NCBI GenBank assembly: GCA_965651905.1
Contig: CBFGUG010000011.1
Span: forward strand, 80,435 to 144,434
DNA length: 64,000 bases
From: SZUA-265 sp965651905
Lineage (GTDB): Bacteria; Myxococcota_A; Polyangia; Polyangiales; Polyangiaceae
Reading direction: 5' to 3'
Each line of letters starts with the position of its first letter. Position 1 is the stretch's first letter. Positions 62,584 through 64,000 of this stretch are shown in pieces. The notes beneath the pieces are model-generated. The model did no database searches. It was given only the letters and a program-made list of their open reading frames with translations, and was not told the origin of the DNA. The position numbers and the translations under genes were made by a program.

Positions 62584-63423
62584 ATGCACAAGACTTCGAG
62601 CAATCTCGCATGGGCCGTGACGGGGTTTGTCGCTTTGGGCGCGGGCTTCGCACTAGCTGGTTGCAAGCAGGAGGTGGCACCCGAGCCATCGCCCACTGAG
62701 CAGCAAACGCGGGCGAACCAAGCGAAAAAGGGCGCAACCGAGCAAGCCAACGCAGCAGCCAGAGCGAAAGTTGTTCAGCCCGAGGAAGCGAAGAGAGCGA
62801 AACCCGAGGCGGATCGCAACGCCGCTGCGAAGCCCGCGGCCAACGTCGCTGCAGCACCCGGCGATCCCCATGGCGGCAACTTCACACTCGCAGATGCCAC
62901 CCAGGGACTGCCAGCGAAAGGTAAACTAGTCGCCGACATCGAAACGGACGAAGGCACACTCTCGTGTGAGCTATTCGAAGATAAGGCACCCATCACCGTC
63001 GCCAACTTCGTCGGCTTGGCGCGCGGCGAGCGTGCCTGGAAAGACAACGGCAAGTGGGTCAAGAAGCCACTGTACGACGGTACGGTGTTTCATCGTGTCG
63101 TCAAAGGCTTCATGATCCAGGGCGGAGATCCCAACGGCAACGGTAGCGGGGGACCAGGGTACGAGATCCCCGACGAGATTTGGGAAGGCGCGACACACGA
63201 CAAGCGCGGCCAGTTGTGCATGGCCAACCGCGGTCCCAACACGAATGGTTCGCAGTTCTTCATCATGGATGGTAGCGCACCGCATCTAGACGGCGGCTAC
63301 ACGATCTTCGGCTTGTGTTCACCCGAGTCAGTGATCGAGAAACTGGCGTCAACGCCCGTTCAAGGACAGCGAGCGATCACGCCGCCCAAGATCAAGAGCG
63401 TGAAGGTGACTCGCAAACCCTGA
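62584..63423 (+). CDS. Cyclophilin-type peptidyl-prolyl isomerase lipoprotein
   Basis: The 279-residue product has a signal peptide with lipobox ALAGC. A Gln/Lys/Ala/Glu-rich linker to about residue 95 leads to a cyclophilin domain. Its active-site Arg lies in TVFHRVVKGFMIQGGDPNGN, and GSQFFIMDGSAPHLDGGYTIFG closes the pocket. Cyclophilins speed proline isomerisation during folding; this one would act in the periplasm or at the outer membrane. It follows the DUF192 lipoprotein and may be cotranscribed with it. The ATG at 62584 directly precedes the signal peptide. Confidence 0.94.
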   Translation: MHKTSSNLAWAVTGFVALGAGFALAGCKQEVAPEPSPTEQQTRANQAKKGATEQANAAARAKVVQPEEAKRAKPEADRNAAAKPAANVAAAPGDPHGGNFTLADATQGLPAKGKLVADIETDEGTLSCELFEDKAPITVANFVGLARGERAWKDNGKWVKKPLYDGTVFHRVVKGFMIQGGDPNGNGSGGPGYEIPDEIWEGATHDKRGQLCMANRGPNTNGSQFFIMDGSAPHLDGGYTIFGLCSPESVIEKLASTPVQGQRAITPPKIKSVKVTRKP

Positions 63424-63813
63424 CGCTCGGTCGCCGGGATCGAGCGCCAGTTCGCTGGGGTCGCCCACGCAGAGCGGGTGACGCGGTTCAGCCCAAGGTC
63501 GAGTGGGCGTTGTGTGATCGGTGGTGCAACACCAGCCGTCCGAGGGCACCGCAGAGATCGCAGAGGCGTATGCCTAGCCTTCGGGCGACGCGTTCGAGAA
63601 ACGTCGGGTTTGTACTAAATTTCTCGATGATCGCGCGGGAGGGGTTGGTCGGATCACTGCTGCTGGACGTAGGAGGGACAGCTGACGCGGCTGAGCTAGA
63701 CCATGTGGGCCATGTGGGTTTCCGTAGGGGTAACGACTATGGACTCCGACTATCGACTGTGGCACTCGGGGGGTTTGAACTTAGGGCCCGAGCGGGTCGA
63801 GAGGAAAACTTCG
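63424..63813. other. Intergenic region
   Basis: No credible gene is visible in these 390 bases. Open frames in both directions translate to Arg-rich, unconserved strings. A ten-base element (CCATGTGGG) occurs twice near 63700-63720. The right end holds the GAGAGGA ribosome site for the next gene. No clear terminator follows the cyclophilin gene. Confidence 0.5.
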
Positions 63814-64000
63814 ATGAAACAGACACTATCATTCACCTTTGCGCTTTGCCTGGGCGTCACAGCCTTCGCGTGTGGAGACGACGACTCCGGCTCGAGTGAC
63901 GACGAAATGACGGAAGCAGGCGTGGACGACGACACCGATGACACGGACGACACCGATGACACGGACGACGACACCGATGACACGGACGACGACACCGATG
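63814..64000 (+). CDS. Lipoprotein with Asp/Thr repeat stalk, N-terminal part (3' end outside window)
   Basis: The frame is open from the ATG at 63814 to the window end. A GAGAGGA ribosome site lies about 7 bases upstream. The first 20 residues are a signal peptide ending in the lipobox TAFAC. The rest in view is an acidic run of Asp, Thr, Ser and Glu in short repeats of DDTDDTDD-type units, the same stalk design seen in other lipoproteins of this window. The globular part is not visible, so no function can be stated. Confidence 0.8.
   Translation, partial: MKQTLSFTFALCLGVTAFACGDDDSGSSDDEMTEAGVDDDTDDTDDTDDTDDDTDDTDDDTD

Noticed and set aside
63315..63899. A 194-residue frame overlapping the cyclophilin end and the next lipoprotein start
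   Set aside because: It crosses two supported genes in another frame, and its sequence is Arg/Ala/Gly-rich without a recognisable domain.

Overview
The window is 64 kb of dense, high-GC bacterial chromosome. I count 46 protein genes, two of them cut by the window edges, and one tRNA gene. The best guess for the host is a Myxococcota bacterium, probably from the Polyangia. This is inferred from style: about 19 lipoproteins, many with long Asp/Ser/Thr-rich spacers behind the lipobox; a secreted Cys-repeat protein of 1143 residues; a MopE-type metal-binding motif; a GH9 cellulase; frequent GTG and TTG starts; and no long co-directional gene blocks. There are no rRNA genes, insertion sequences, prophage genes or CRISPR arrays.

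Layout. 1-3.5 kb: the 3' half of a CzcA-type metal pump, tRNA-Asn with its terminator, and a patatin-like lipase set in G-rich repeat DNA. 3.5-16 kb: two lipoproteins, murB, a HARE-HTH protein with a decayed Mrr-like domain, a LolB-like lipoprotein, an overlapping DHH phosphoesterase/GDPD pair, dprA, trmFO and hemW. 16-30 kb: a long RelA/SpoT homologue with an unusual synthetase domain, a DUF938 methyltransferase, a leishmanolysin-like protease, a GH9 glycosidase, a SCO1-cytochrome c-YHS fusion with a lipoprotein partner, and the Cys-repeat lipoprotein.

30-45 kb: an RlmL-type rRNA methyltransferase, an SDR, a complete tripartite copper/silver-type RND efflux operon (outer membrane factor, CusB-like, CusA-like, each overlapping the next by 4 bp), a peptide-binding lipoprotein, a CBM11-like lipoprotein, a metallophosphoesterase and fabB. 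45-64 kb: recD, a BY-kinase, a CAP-domain lipoprotein, an acyl-CoA dehydrogenase next to a KASIII-like synthase, a Bax-inhibitor-1 protein, a TerB-like protein, an amidohydrolase, a DUF72 protein, and a closing run of lipoproteins including a DUF192 protein and a cyclophilin.

Themes. Metal handling recurs: two HME-RND pumps, a heavy-metal-binding adaptor, and a SCO1/YHS protein. The other theme is heavy investment in the cell surface. No single defence or biosynthetic island is present. The most original items are the HARE-HTH/Mrr-like protein, the SCO1-cytochrome-YHS fusion, the divergent RSH enzyme, the enlarged CusA and the Cys-repeat lipoprotein. No computation was run; functions come from motifs read by eye, and starts are choices explained entry by entry.
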